From positions 1-38,385 of the forward strand of contig SKQC01000235.1 in assembly GCA_007119175.1 (NCBI GenBank): a DNA stretch of 38,385 bases, given 5' to 3'. Below, piece by piece: positions 16,117 to 26,300 of the stretch. The DNA comes from Myxococcales bacterium. Its GTDB lineage: Bacteria; Myxococcota_A; Bradymonadia; Bradymonadales; Bradymonadaceae. The notes under the pieces were generated by a model that was not told where the DNA came from, did not search any database, and saw only the letters and a list, made by a program, of their open reading frames with translations. The stretch's first letter is position 1; every line of letters starts with the position of its first letter. Made by a program: the position numbers and the translations under genes.

Positions 16117-18219
16117 GTGAGTGGACGAGCGACGACCGATTTTTTTCAGCGACAAGACGACGCCCGACGCAATACGGTGCGGCTTATTATCTTATTTGCC
16201 GTGGCGGTTTGTGTGTTGTCGCTGGGGACCTATATCGCCCTGGCGTTTATCATCGATCCCGGGGCGTTGACCTTTGCCGTCGATCCGGCGCAGTCGTTTT
16301 ACGTCGATTTCGAATTGTTGATCTGGGCTGTCCTGGTGACGGGGGCGTTCATCTTTTTGGGAAGCGCCTTTAAGACCTCGTCATTAAAACAGGGGGGTAG
16401 CGTCGTCGCCGAATCGCTCGGCGGACAGGAGGTGACGTCCACCGACTCCGATCCACTGGTGCGTCGGTTGGTCAACGTCGTCGAAGAGATGTCACTGGCC
16501 TCCGGGGTTCCCGTGCCGCGGATCTACGTGCTGGAAGGGGAGCCCGGGATCAACGCCTTTGCCGCCGGGTTTACCATGAACGACGCCGCCGTGGCGGTGA
16601 CCCGCGGGGCGCTCGAGCAATTGACCCGCGATGAGTTACAGGGCGTTATTGCCCATGAATTCAGCCATATTTTAAATGGCGATATGCGGCTGAATATTCG
16701 CCTTATCGGTGTGATCCACGGCATCTTGCTGATGTATCTGAGCGGGCGGATATTGATGCGGGTGATGTTCACCGGTCGGCGTGGAAGAAGTAGCTCCGGT
16801 GGTCGCGGCGGAGGAATTGTCCTGGTAGCACTCGCCGGGCTGGTCCTGCTGGTCTTTGGGCTGGGCGGGGTGCTGTGTGGGCGGTTGATCAAAAGCGCCG
16901 TATCTCGGCAACGAGAATTTCTGGCCGATGCGGCAGCCGTTCAATTTACGCGAAATCCCGACGGGCTGGCCGGAGCGTTAAAAAAGATCGGCGGATTTTC
17001 CTATGGCTCCGATTTGAAGGCGTCGAATGCCGAAGAGATCAGCCATATGTGCTTTGGTCGGGTCTCCAAAGGTGGAATCTCCAGCCTCTCCGGAAGTCTG
17101 ATGGCCACCCATCCGCCGCTGGAGAAGCGAATTGCCGCCATCGACCCCTCTTTTGACGGGTCGTTTAAGAAGCTGGGGGCCGACAAACAGCGGGCACGAC
17201 TCGGCTCGGAGTCACAGGTCAGAGGCATGCAGCAGGGCTCGGCACAGGCCGCCGGAGCGATGGGGTTGGCCGGCGATAGCGGTTCCGGCGCAGGTGCCAT
17301 GGCCCAGGGTGTGGCGGTGGCCGCGGCGGCCGGTGGAAATGACTGGTCCAGCGATCGTCGTGAGTTGAACTACGATATGGAAGCCGATGACGTAGTCGGC
17401 GCTGTCGGTGAGACCTCGCCGCAGCGATTGGTCTATTGCGCGAGCTTGCTCGACGAGATTCCGCGCCCTCTGATGGACGCCAGAGGAGAGTTGATGGGGG
17501 CTATGGCCGTGGTCTACACCCTTTTGCTCGACGAAGATCCCGAGGAGCGCCGTAAACAGGGGAAGATGCTCCAGAAATATGCCGATCCAGGCATTATCAA
17601 AGAATCACAGAAATTATGGCCCTCGGTGGGGCAGCTCGACCAGGAATTTCGGCTGCCACTAATGGATCTGTTGATCCCCACTTTGCGGCGCATGACCGAG
17701 GAGCAATTTCAGGATTTTTCGGCCATGGTCGACCGTTTGATTCAGGCCGACGGCAAGGTGACGTTTAAGGAATTCGTTCTGGAAAAGGTGGTCTTGCACC
17801 GCTTGATGATGGCGCTACACAATCCGGGTCGGCGAGTGGTTCAATTTCACTCCTTTTCGGCGGTGGACTCAGATATCGCGACGTTATTGTCCTGTCTGGC
17901 CTATGTGGGACACGACGATATCAATACCGCGAAAATGTCGTTTCAGGAGGGCCGAGATCGACTGCCGGACAAGGTTCGCGCGAAGGTTAAATTTCGCTCT
18001 CGTGAGGAGTGGAGCTTTCCCAACGTTGGCGCATCTCTGGACCGGCTCTCGGTGGCCTCACCGGCGATCAAAAAGGCGGTCATCGAAGCCTGCGCTTATT
18101 GTGTGATGGGCGATGGCAAGGTGGTGGTCGACGAGGTGGAGATGCTGCGCGCCGTCTGTGAGACCCTGGATGTGCCGTTGCCACCGTTTATCCCCGAGGC
18201 GACCCGCCGGGTGGCCTGA
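16117..18219 (+). CDS. M48 membrane metalloprotease with TerB-like C-terminal domain
   Basis: I use the GTG at 16117; the ribosome binding site is weak. The 700-residue protein has transmembrane helices at about 21-45, 66-84, 193-212 and 233-257. The zinc motif is HEFSH (180-184), with the third ligand Glu267 in the REFLAD motif, as in HtpX/Ste24 peptidases. A Gly/Ala-rich linker (about 370-410) leads to a soluble helical C-terminal part (about 430-700). It contains two acidic loops, QADGKVTFKE (about 543-552) and MGDGKVVVDE, that resemble TerB/tellurite-resistance-type domains. HtpX itself is about 290 residues, so more than half of this protein is extra. It is paired with lemA and likely works in membrane protein quality control. 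The protease call is firm; the TerB-like call is pattern-based. Confidence 0.87.
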   Translation: MSGRATTDFFQRQDDARRNTVRLIILFAVAVCVLSLGTYIALAFIIDPGALTFAVDPAQSFYVDFELLIWAVLVTGAFIFLGSAFKTSSLKQGGSVVAESLGGQEVTSTDSDPLVRRLVNVVEEMSLASGVPVPRIYVLEGEPGINAFAAGFTMNDAAVAVTRGALEQLTRDELQGVIAHEFSHILNGDMRLNIRLIGVIHGILLMYLSGRILMRVMFTGRRGRSSSGGRGGGIVLVALAGLVLLVFGLGGVLCGRLIKSAVSRQREFLADAAAVQFTRNPDGLAGALKKIGGFSYGSDLKASNAEEISHMCFGRVSKGGISSLSGSLMATHPPLEKRIAAIDPSFDGSFKKLGADKQRARLGSESQVRGMQQGSAQAAGAMGLAGDSGSGAGAMAQGVAVAAAAGGNDWSSDRRELNYDMEADDVVGAVGETSPQRLVYCASLLDEIPRPLMDARGELMGAMAVVYTLLLDEDPEERRKQGKMLQKYADPGIIKESQKLWPSVGQLDQEFRLPLMDLLIPTLRRMTEEQFQDFSAMVDRLIQADGKVTFKEFVLEKVVLHRLMMALHNPGRRVVQFHSFSAVDSDIATLLSCLAYVGHDDINTAKMSFQEGRDRLPDKVRAKVKFRSREEWSFPNVGASLDRLSVASPAIKKAVIEACAYCVMGDGKVVVDEVEMLRAVCETLDVPLPPFIPEATRRVA

Positions 18220-18353
18220 AGAGTGTCGTGAACATCCAGGGGGGAAAAAAGGGACGTTGCAGCCGGGGTTGATTGTCTATCGGTGCTGCTTAGGTTGGCG
18301 CTTAGCGACATAATCGGTCCGCATTCGCGACCAGCTCTTCAAGGAGGTAGGCA

Positions 18354-18797
18354 ATGAGCGACGAAACGGTAGACAAGATAACGCTATTAGAGGGGCTCAA
18401 CGAGGATTTGGCCCACGAGTACCAGGCGATCATCATGTATAATACCTATGCCGCGGCGGTGACGGGGATCCATCGCAACGAACTGAGTAAATTCTTTTCC
18501 GTTGAGGTAGCCGACGAGTTGGAACACGCCCAGTTTCTGGCCGACAAGATCACTGCGTTGGGCGGCCAGCCGGTGACGTCGGCGGCCGACGTAACCTACA
18601 CCACGGTGGCTCGGGAGATGGTGGAAAACGTCGCCCGCGCCGAAGCGGAGACCATTGAGCGCTACGTCAAGCGGATGAAGCAGGCCGCCGCCTACGGCGA
18701 TTACGGATTGGAGGCGAAGCTCGGCGATATCATCGCCGATGAGACCCAGCACAAAGAAGAGGCGGAGAAATTACTGCACGGAAAGTGGGAGAATTGA
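18354..18797 (+). CDS. Ferritin-like diiron protein
   Basis: This 147-residue four-helix protein carries ferritin-like ligands: Glu22 (HEYQA), Glu55 and His58 (DELEH), a Glu cluster near 97-102 (AEAETIE), and Glu130 with His133 (DETQH). It resembles bacterioferritin/DUF-type ferritin-like proteins, which bind a diiron site for iron oxidation, storage or oxidative-stress protection. The haem-binding Met of true bacterioferritin cannot be assigned. A strong ribosome binding site, AAGGAGGT, ends five bases before the ATG, so high expression is likely. It stands alone after a 134-base gap. No Fur-like box was seen upstream. Confidence 0.85.
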   Translation: MSDETVDKITLLEGLNEDLAHEYQAIIMYNTYAAAVTGIHRNELSKFFSVEVADELEHAQFLADKITALGGQPVTSAADVTYTTVAREMVENVARAEAETIERYVKRMKQAAAYGDYGLEAKLGDIIADETQHKEEAEKLLHGKWEN

Positions 18798-18819
18798 GGG
18801 TTAACCAGTTGAGCTGTGC

Positions 18820-20847
18820 TCAGGGGCGGCTGACGTCGATGGCCTCGCAGATGACGTCGAATTCGCCGGGGGGGATCTGCCAGGCGTCGAGCGGAGGCTC
18901 ACAGCGATCGATTCGCGAGCGCTTCCAGGCGCTCAGATCGTCGGCGTAGGTGGCGAGGTGAAACGGCGAGTGATAGGGCGGTGAGATGGTCAATAGCCAG
19001 CCGACGCTATCTTCGTCGCCGAAGACCCATCGTCGCAACTCGGCGTCTTTAAGATCGTTTAATGACCAGGATGTGCGGTCTAAGATCAGTGTACCATCGT
19101 CGGTGAGTCGAAGGTCGACTTCCTCTTCGACCTCGCCGCGGCGAATGATCCGAAACCGGGTGCCCCGCCACATGGGACGCCATCGAAAAAAGAGGGGCAA
19201 AGCGACCAGGAGGATCATGGTGGCGATGACCACGCCCAGCCCCCAGTCCCAGACAGCCATCGGGTTGTCGGCGAGATCGACCAGCGACAACAGGCTGAGT
19301 ACTAAGAGGGCGGAGATAATCAGTCCGGCCGGGCCGAGTACGATCGCGATTTCGTCGCCGCTGACGGTCTGCCATCCCTCGCGGATTCGAAAGGTGCGAA
19401 CGCGCATTCGCTCCGAATCATCGTCGTCGGAGCTCTCAGCAGGTTCGTCGGCCACTTCGGCGCGTTCATCCGACAACACCACTGTATCGCCGAGTTCGTA
19501 GCTCTCCGGTTGCTCTGAGGACTCCAGCGGGTCGACGGGAGCTGTTTCTGGCACGGATTCCGAAAGGGGGGCCGTGTTCGCCACATCGCCGGAGGTTTCG
19601 GAACTCTCTGTCTCGTCGGGAAGCTCGGATTCCGGAAAGTCGAAAGACGGTTGGGTGGGGCCAAAGTCGGGCTGAGTTTCCGAAGCCGAAGGAGGCTCGG
19701 AATCGGCGTCGTCCTCCACCGAGTCAGACTCCACTATTTCGGCATCGGAGGGGCTGCGCAAAAAGGGATTCGATTCCGGGTCGCCAAGTGAGCCATCGCC
19801 GTCCACGTCGCTCACGGCGTCGGGGATAGTTGGCGCCGTCGGGGGCGGAGCTTCGTCGTCAATAGGCGGCTGTGTGGAGGCGCCTTTGGGTGACTCTTCT
19901 TTTTGCGCCGGCTCTAGATCTTTCGATTCTGGAGCAGAGGATTCTTCAACGAGATCTGCGTCGGAGTTGCCGGCGTCGACTTCGATCTGAGCGTCTGGTT
20001 CGCTCTCTTCACTGATATCGATGACATCGGCATCCTCGGCATCGTCGGCATCCTCGGTGTCTTCGTCATCGCCTGCGTTAGTGGCGGCGGGGATGGTGAT
20101 ATTGGCCCCGGTGATGCCTTCTCGCGTCCGTTTGGCGAGCTGTTGAAGCTCTTCGATTCCGTCGATCGTCTGTGCGATTCCTTCGTGGTGTAGATTCAGG
20201 ATATCGTCCCACACCAACTGGAGTTCATCGACGCGGGCTCGTTGCTCCTCCCAGAGCTCGGCAATTTCTTCGCGGGCGTCCTTTCCGCGCTCGATATCGC
20301 CGGTTGTGATCAGCGATTCCAGCGCTTCGACGTCGGTTTCGCGACGCGTCTGCAGCTCAAAGACGATCGATTCCAGGGTGTGTTCCAATTGTATCGGGCC
20401 TTGATCAGCCAGGGCATCGACGGCATCGAGAGCCTCGGTAATTTGCGCTTCCAATGCATGTAGATCGTCGGCGAGGCGTCGTCTGGCGCCTGGGTCGCTT
20501 CGCTCGCGCCAGACCGGGATGGTCTCGCCGTCGCCCAGCCAATTTAGCAGGAACTCTTCGACAGCGCCGGCGATAAAGGCCACGGCGCGGGGACCGATAA
20601 GCGTGTCCTCCAATTCGGCGGGCTCGCTGAGCCGAAATGGAGTGAGCAAGGTGTCTTTGGGGAGATCGAGCCAGCCCGGAAGCTGGCGAGACAGGTCACG
20701 TAGCTGAGTTTCGAAGCCCTCCAACTCGTCGACGAGTTCGCTGCGAAGATCGTCGAGATCGTCGTTGAGCCCCATGCGCGTTCGGTCGAGGATCTCGCGG
20801 TGGCGCCGCGCTTCTTCAACCGTGGAGGAGTCCATAATGTCCGCCAT
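18820..20847 (-). CDS. Unrecognised coiled-coil, acidic, two-TM protein
   Basis: I do not recognise a family. Starting from the ATG at 20847 the product has 675 residues; a GTG at 20925 would add 26 residues but gives an unlikely basic/hydrophobic start. Residues about 10-255 are helical and coiled-coil-like. About 260-480 is a very acidic Glu/Asp/Ser/Pro low-complexity region. Two transmembrane helices lie near 500-520 and 536-554. The last 120 residues look like a compact beta-rich domain (FRIIRRGEVEEEVDLRL, WLLTISPPYHSPFHLATY), perhaps PH-like. It is the last gene of a four-gene minus-strand block and follows the CPBP protease gene by 84 bases. The acidic region suggests a long flexible tether on the same side of the membrane as the coiled coil. 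Confidence 0.7.
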   Translation of the reverse strand: MADIMDSSTVEEARRHREILDRTRMGLNDDLDDLRSELVDELEGFETQLRDLSRQLPGWLDLPKDTLLTPFRLSEPAELEDTLIGPRAVAFIAGAVEEFLLNWLGDGETIPVWRERSDPGARRRLADDLHALEAQITEALDAVDALADQGPIQLEHTLESIVFELQTRRETDVEALESLITTGDIERGKDAREEIAELWEEQRARVDELQLVWDDILNLHHEGIAQTIDGIEELQQLAKRTREGITGANITIPAATNAGDDEDTEDADDAEDADVIDISEESEPDAQIEVDAGNSDADLVEESSAPESKDLEPAQKEESPKGASTQPPIDDEAPPPTAPTIPDAVSDVDGDGSLGDPESNPFLRSPSDAEIVESDSVEDDADSEPPSASETQPDFGPTQPSFDFPESELPDETESSETSGDVANTAPLSESVPETAPVDPLESSEQPESYELGDTVVLSDERAEVADEPAESSDDDDSERMRVRTFRIREGWQTVSGDEIAIVLGPAGLIISALLVLSLLSLVDLADNPMAVWDWGLGVVIATMILLVALPLFFRWRPMWRGTRFRIIRRGEVEEEVDLRLTDDGTLILDRTSWSLNDLKDAELRRWVFGDEDSVGWLLTISPPYHSPFHLATYADDLSAWKRSRIDRCEPPLDAWQIPPGEFDVICEAIDVSRP

Positions 20848-20931
20848 AATAATACGTCGAATGCAGATAATTGCCCGGGGAGAGTTTGCCACCGAGGCGA
20901 CGGTTGGCGCAAGGAAGACCGCCACCGGTTA

Positions 20932-22143
20932 TCAGAAATAATGAACGGCGACGACGAGGACCATCATATTGGCACCGGCGTGAAAGACAGTGGGGGCGAT
21001 AATGGAGCCGGTCCTCTCGCGTAGCCAGCCGAAGAGAAGGGATGGAAAAAAGACAGAGGCCCGGGCCAGCGAGAAGGTGCCGCCGATGGGGATAAGTACA
21101 TGGCCAAGGGCGAAGAATCCGCTGGTCAGCCAGTTGGCGCGGCTAAATCCCAGGAAAGTGCGGGGATCGCCGCCGTCGCCGTCGCCGAAGAGATCGGCGA
21201 GTCGGGTCTGGAGATAGCCGCGATAAAAATACTCCTCGGGAAAGGCGACCAGCAAAAGGTGAGTCAGGGCCCACAATAGGAGCCACCAGTGAGTGCGGCG
21301 GATCTCGATTGGCTCCTGTGGTGAATGGGCGGCAGAACCGACGAAGACCTCTGGAGGGACGGCGTCCTCCATTGTGAATAGACGAAGCTCGAGGGCGTTT
21401 GGCACCTGGGCATTGCCGAGTTGCTCCGGGGCGGCGATGGTCAGCCGGCCGGTGGCGTCGGCGCCGGTGGGTACGATGATCCACCGGGCATGGGGGGCGA
21501 GGTCGACACCGCGAGCCCTGGCCGGCGGCGATGGTATCGGGTCCGCGCTCTCGTCGAACCAGCCGTCGTCGGCATCGGTCGCCGAAAGATCACCACTGAG
21601 TCGCCAGCGAAAGGGGCGATCCGATTCCACGAGCACAGTGGTGGCCGGTCTGCCGGCCTGAGTCCATTCGAGGTGGAGTTGGTTTGAAAACGTGCGCAGT
21701 TGAATAGCTTCGCTGCGCTCTGAGAGAAGCGATGGCGCCTGCAACTCCACCGGCCACTGACGATAATTGTCGATATCAGGCTCGAAGTCGCGCTCCTGAA
21801 CCGAGCTCTCCCAGACGTGGTAGCCGACGGCGAAAAAGGGGAGCACTACGGCGGTGACCAATAATCCCAGGCCGACCTGTTTAAGGGGAATATGCTCCAG
21901 ATCGATGCCGAAGCGGTGAAAATCAGCGCCCCGTCGGCGTAAAATCCAATAGGGTACGGCGATAAAGATGCCGGCGGCGACCACCAGAAGATAATCTGCA
22001 AAAAGAGGCCACACCCAGGATAATGCGGAGGCGGCGACAAGGGCGATTACGACGCCGAAAAAGGCGGCGATCGGCTCGCGCCAGGTGACCCTGTCGGAAG
22101 GGGCCCCGTCGGCGTCGTTTTGTGCGGGCTCTTCTTCAGTCAT
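20932..22143 (-). CDS. CPBP intramembrane protease with large extracytoplasmic insert
   Basis: This 403-residue protein carries the three CPBP/Rce1 (Abi) motifs: PEEYFYRGY with Glu303-Glu304 and Arg308, the helix ending ALGH with His348, and FHAGAN with His388 and Asn392. These form the active site of glutamate-dependent membrane endopeptidases. Hydrophobic helices precede it (about 28-48, 50-68, 88-108). Unusually, residues about 112-282 form a large polar, beta-rich segment between the third helix and the catalytic helices, probably outside the cytoplasm. Most CPBP proteins lack this. Some family members, the myxosortases, sort proteins with C-terminal anchor tags; whether this is one cannot be told here. 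Its ATG overlaps the end of the upstream lipoprotein gene by eight bases. Confidence 0.85.
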   Translation of the reverse strand: MTEEEPAQNDADGAPSDRVTWREPIAAFFGVVIALVAASALSWVWPLFADYLLVVAAGIFIAVPYWILRRRGADFHRFGIDLEHIPLKQVGLGLLVTAVVLPFFAVGYHVWESSVQERDFEPDIDNYRQWPVELQAPSLLSERSEAIQLRTFSNQLHLEWTQAGRPATTVLVESDRPFRWRLSGDLSATDADDGWFDESADPIPSPPARARGVDLAPHARWIIVPTGADATGRLTIAAPEQLGNAQVPNALELRLFTMEDAVPPEVFVGSAAHSPQEPIEIRRTHWWLLLWALTHLLLVAFPEEYFYRGYLQTRLADLFGDGDGGDPRTFLGFSRANWLTSGFFALGHVLIPIGGTFSLARASVFFPSLLFGWLRERTGSIIAPTVFHAGANMMVLVVAVHYF

Positions 22144-23371
22144 GGTCGAGAGGGCGAACCTTTCGGACGGTGCGCACGGTCCGCGTCATTATCGCTCCGT
22201 CGTCGTATTCGATATCGAGACTTCCCGCCGGTGCTCTGGCGACCCAGCGCAGATCGCCGTTGTCGGGATCGATGGCAAATAATAGCGGCGGGTCGTCGAG
22301 GCGCCGGTGAAGGACGTAAAACTCGTCGTCGCCAAAGGCGATGGACGGTCGGTCGTCGTCGACGGCGAAGGCCATGCGCTTTTCGCCGGTGTCGGTATCG
22401 AGGCCAAAGAGCGTGCCGTCGACGACGAAGAGCAATAATTTGTCTTTGGGACTGGTGCGGGCGTAGCCGCCATGGGGGAGATCGCTTAAATCGGCGCGCC
22501 AGATCTCGCGCAGACTCTCCAGATCCCAGCCCGATAAGATGGCGTCGCCGCGGCTGGGGACAAAAAAGATACGCTCCTCATCGGTGGCGTAGAAGCCGGC
22601 CCGTCCGCCGCGCTCGGGAAAGGAGCGGTGACGCATCTCCACCCCGGTAAAGGGGTATCGCTGAGTGATGCCGTCGATATCGGCCGATATCAGGGCGTCG
22701 CCGTAGGCAAAGGGCATGACACCGGCAAAGAAATTCATCTCGTCGTCGAATACGGCATTTCCCGTCTCGAATCGCGCGCATAATGCCTGAGTGGTGGTAT
22801 TCCAGCGTGTCCCCACACAGATCAGGCGATCATCGAGGGCCGTCAAAAACGAGCCCCTATAATTGGCGGCAAAGTTGCGGGTATGATGGCTGCGATCCAT
22901 GAGCTGCGACCACTCGACAGCGCCGTCGGCGTCGTAGAGTACAAGCCGCAGGTTCGTGGCTCGCTCCTCGTCTTCGATCGGTACTTCGTAGGCGATGGCG
23001 CGGCGGCCGTCGTCGAATTTCAGGTATCCGTCCGGGTTGCATCCAAAGATGGTGACCGCTGTCTCTTCGGGCGCTACAGGCCAGGCAAGAATGTCGCCAT
23101 CTTCATCCTCGAAGATCGCTCGGCAAGACGAAAAGAGCTCAGAGTCGCTGACGTCGAGTTCGATCTCCAGATCGTCGACGATGGCCGTTAAATCAACGCG
23201 CTCCTCGTCGTCGATTGCGGAATAATCATGGTGCAGTAGTTCAGGTTCTTCCGGCTCCGACGGCGGTTCTTCGTCCTCGTCGCGCTCGCAGGCGACGACG
23301 AATATGAGAATTGCCGAGACGGCAATATGCAGAAAATACCCGCCGGGAGGCGTCAATTTGGTGTAGTCCAT
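22136..23371 (-). CDS. Beta-propeller-like lipoprotein
   Basis: The ATG at 23371 gives 411 residues with a lipoprotein signal ending in VVAC (Cys28). A Glu/Pro-rich linker follows. The rest, from about residue 60, has repeated beta-blade patterns of the PQQ/WD type: LVLYDADGAVEWSQL, GWDLESLREIWRADL, LFGLDTDTGEKRMAF and LFAIDPDNGDLRWVA. Each pairs a stored value with an Asp-Gly turn and a Trp strand. This suggests a seven- or eight-bladed propeller anchored in a membrane; there are no catalytic residues to point to. An earlier in-frame start at 23404 lies further inside the helicase gene and would spoil the signal peptide. The start overlaps the helicase gene by 19 bases and the stop overlaps the CPBP gene by 8, so all three are translationally coupled. 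Confidence 0.8.
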   Translation of the reverse strand: MDYTKLTPPGGYFLHIAVSAILIFVVACERDEDEEPPSEPEEPELLHHDYSAIDDEERVDLTAIVDDLEIELDVSDSELFSSCRAIFEDEDGDILAWPVAPEETAVTIFGCNPDGYLKFDDGRRAIAYEVPIEDEERATNLRLVLYDADGAVEWSQLMDRSHHTRNFAANYRGSFLTALDDRLICVGTRWNTTTQALCARFETGNAVFDDEMNFFAGVMPFAYGDALISADIDGITQRYPFTGVEMRHRSFPERGGRAGFYATDEERIFFVPSRGDAILSGWDLESLREIWRADLSDLPHGGYARTSPKDKLLLFVVDGTLFGLDTDTGEKRMAFAVDDDRPSIAFGDDEFYVLHRRLDDPPLLFAIDPDNGDLRWVARAPAGSLDIEYDDGAIMTRTVRTVRKVRPLDHD

Positions 23372-26300
23372 GAGATAACGGTGGTGCGAGGAGACGAAAG
23401 CCACGTCTGGAAAGTGGCGTCCTGCTTTACGCAGGAACGGCAGCCAAAGATAATTAATTTCTTTCGCGCCCGGGTCAACGCGACATTGAGACGACGCACG
23501 TCGGCCAGGAAATCGCCGGGGTGCTCCGTTTTGACGAGACTGGCGAGAATGACGTCGCGCTCATTTCCCTGAAATCGCTCTACGGTTTCGATATCGGCAC
23601 GGTCTTCCAGGTCGTTCTGGCGAGCGAGGCGGCGAAGCAGGTGGACTTGAGCTCGAAATGGAGAGAGGACGCCGATCGACGGAGAGTTCGGGGTATCCAC
23701 CAGAGAGGCGATGGTCTCCAGAACGAGGTCTGCCTCCTCGGGATTAGTGCGGCCAACCTCGGCGCCGTCGACGTCGACAAAGACGACCGGGGCGTCGCAT
23801 TCGAGCGGCGGTGGAAGGGGCGTCGAACTTAGCTCCAATCGGTGATCTGCCACCGATGAGTGAGCCTCGAGGCGGCCGCCGTAAAACGCCTGCGCCGGAA
23901 ATTCCATGATCGCCCGGTGCATGCGGTACTGCGTGGTGAGCATGGCCGGGTCCTCAAAGGTGGCGAGTCGCTCAAAAAGACTTCGGTCCAGGCCGGCCAG
24001 TCCGGCATCGCGAAGCGATTCAGCGAGGGGAAATCGCGAGTCCTCCTCGTCGGGAGCACACAAAAAGGCGGTGAGCGCTCGCTCGGAGGTTACAATCGGC
24101 GGCAATTGGCGGTGGTCGCCGACGAGGACGAAGCGCCGGGCTGTCGAGATGGGGGCCAGCGCCATGGGCTCGGTCAACTGACTGGCCTCGTCGATGAGGG
24201 CCACATCGAAGGCCGGTTTGCCGCGCTGTTTTTCGTAATAGGTGATCGCCGGGTGGCGAAGCGCGCTGTGGGCCGTGGTGGCGATGACCGGTGTGTTGTC
24301 GAGGCGCCGGGCAATTTTGGCCAGGGAATCGGTGTGTCGGGCGTAGTCGTCAGAAAAATAAAAGGTCGGATCGTAGCCACGGCGTCGAAGTTCGTCGGCC
24401 AAAAGCGGTGATCGCTCGGCACTGCCGAGCCTGAAAAATGGCGGCGGATCGTGGCCGCGGACCTCCGAGGCGTCGAGGAGTTTGATCAACATCGTGTCCA
24501 CGGCGGTATTGGTCAGCGCCGACAGGAGGACCGATTGTTCCAGGCTCATTGCCAGCTCGGCACAGAGATGAGCGATGACCGTGGTCTTTCCGGTGCCCGG
24601 CGGACCCTGAACGAGAGTGGCCGGTCGAGGCCGTAAAGCGCGGTGTAATGCCTCGATTTGAGAGGTGTTGAGATGATCTTCGGTGGCCGGTTGGAGGTCG
24701 GTCGCAGTATCGGATTCGCCCTCTGGTTCCTCGCTCAGATGGGGACGCAAAAGGGCGTCCAAAATCGGCTCAGGGCCCTGTTCGGCGAGGCGATAAAGCG
24801 CCCGATGGGCGGCCCGGTAGCCGATGCGCGAAGGCATGGCGTCGGCGATCCAGCCCGGGCCGGCGATGGCGTCACTGAGGTCGGCGGCGCGAAGCCGGAC
24901 CTGAAGGCTTTCGCTGCTGAAACCGACGACGCGGGCGCGCAAAATATGATCGGCGTCGATGTCGCCGCGATGAATCAAAAGGCGGTCGCCCGGGGAAAAA
25001 ATATGAAGTCCCTCGCCGACCAGAAGGGCCAGATCGCCGTCGTCGCCGACGGGCTCGATGCTCAGCTCGCAGGCGGCGCTTCCGTCGGCCACTCGTTGCG
25101 GCAGTCGGTGCGGTTGGAAGATGGCGCCCAGGGCGCTGTGATCGGTCCAGCGCTCCATCTCGACGAGTCGCGTCAGGTGCTGGTGGTAGCGACGGGTGCG
25201 GCGAAGTAAGTCACCGTCGACGTCGGGGCGGTGGTCTGCCTTTTCATCGTCGCCCGTTGCATTGCCGAGGTTCAATAACTCACTCTGCGCTCGGCAGCGG
25301 TCGCGGCGAAACCGGCAGGCGTTTTGCCGGCAAAGTGAGGGCTGCTCCATAAAAAAGGGCGGGCGATAGTCGGAGTCGGGATCGACGAAGCTGTGAAAGA
25401 GCGTCACCAGGCCATTTCGGCCGTGGAGGAGCTCGTCTTTTTCGCCGTCGCCGTCGAGGGGAACCTCCTTCATTCGCCCTGTCTTGGAGTAGAGGAGGTG
25501 GCCTGTGGTCGGCAATTGCTGACGGGCGGCCAACTCCTGCCACAAAAGGGCATAGCTTTTGACCTGGCCGGGGTGGTCGTGCCAGGGCTTGCCGCTTTTT
25601 AGTTCGATGATCTGCAGGCCCTCCTCGGGATCGTTGACCACCAGGTCGGTTCGTCCCTCCAGGCCGTAGCGCGCAGAGTATCGCGTGGCCTCAGCATGTT
25701 CGCCGCACCAACCGATGCGGTCGTGGCCGGGCGCCGTCTCGGTACGCCGCGTCGTAAATCGACGAAGATTGCGAAAATGGCGTCGAGCCTGGTCGGTTAA
25801 TTCACGAAGCTGGGTGTCGTCGACGCCGGCGGCCAGAAAGTCGAGGCGAAGATCGGGGAGCCGTGCCTTTAGGGCATCGTCGAAGCTCAGGGCGTCATTT
25901 GCGGTGAGATCTTCTAAAAAACCGTGGACCAGATTTCCGAAGGCCAAGTGATAGGTTCGCTCACCCGGATCTCGCAGGTCGACAAGGACGCGTTGCGGAC
26001 AGCCGCGGGCCTTTAAGACGTCGCTGACCGAGACCGGCCAATGCGGTTCGACGACGGGCAAAGTCTCGTCGGTGGCGGTCAGAAAAGCGCGACCACCGGA
26101 GTCCTCGATATGTCGTGGGGCGCTCAGGCGCAATTCGGCACCGTCCCACAGATTCTGCAGGCTTTCGAAGACCTGAGGCTGGTATTTCTGGTAGACGAAG
26201 GCGCTCTCCGAATCCTCATCGCCGGGGCGATCGAGATGAAAACGCACGCCCGGACCCTGTCGGGGATGCTCGAATCTCTCCGGCCCTCGCACGCGTCCGC

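Noticed and set aside
20848-20925. A GTG start at 20925 for the coiled-coil membrane protein
   Set aside because: The added 26 residues are unlike the acidic helical protein. The start stays uncertain, since neither start has a clear ribosome binding site.
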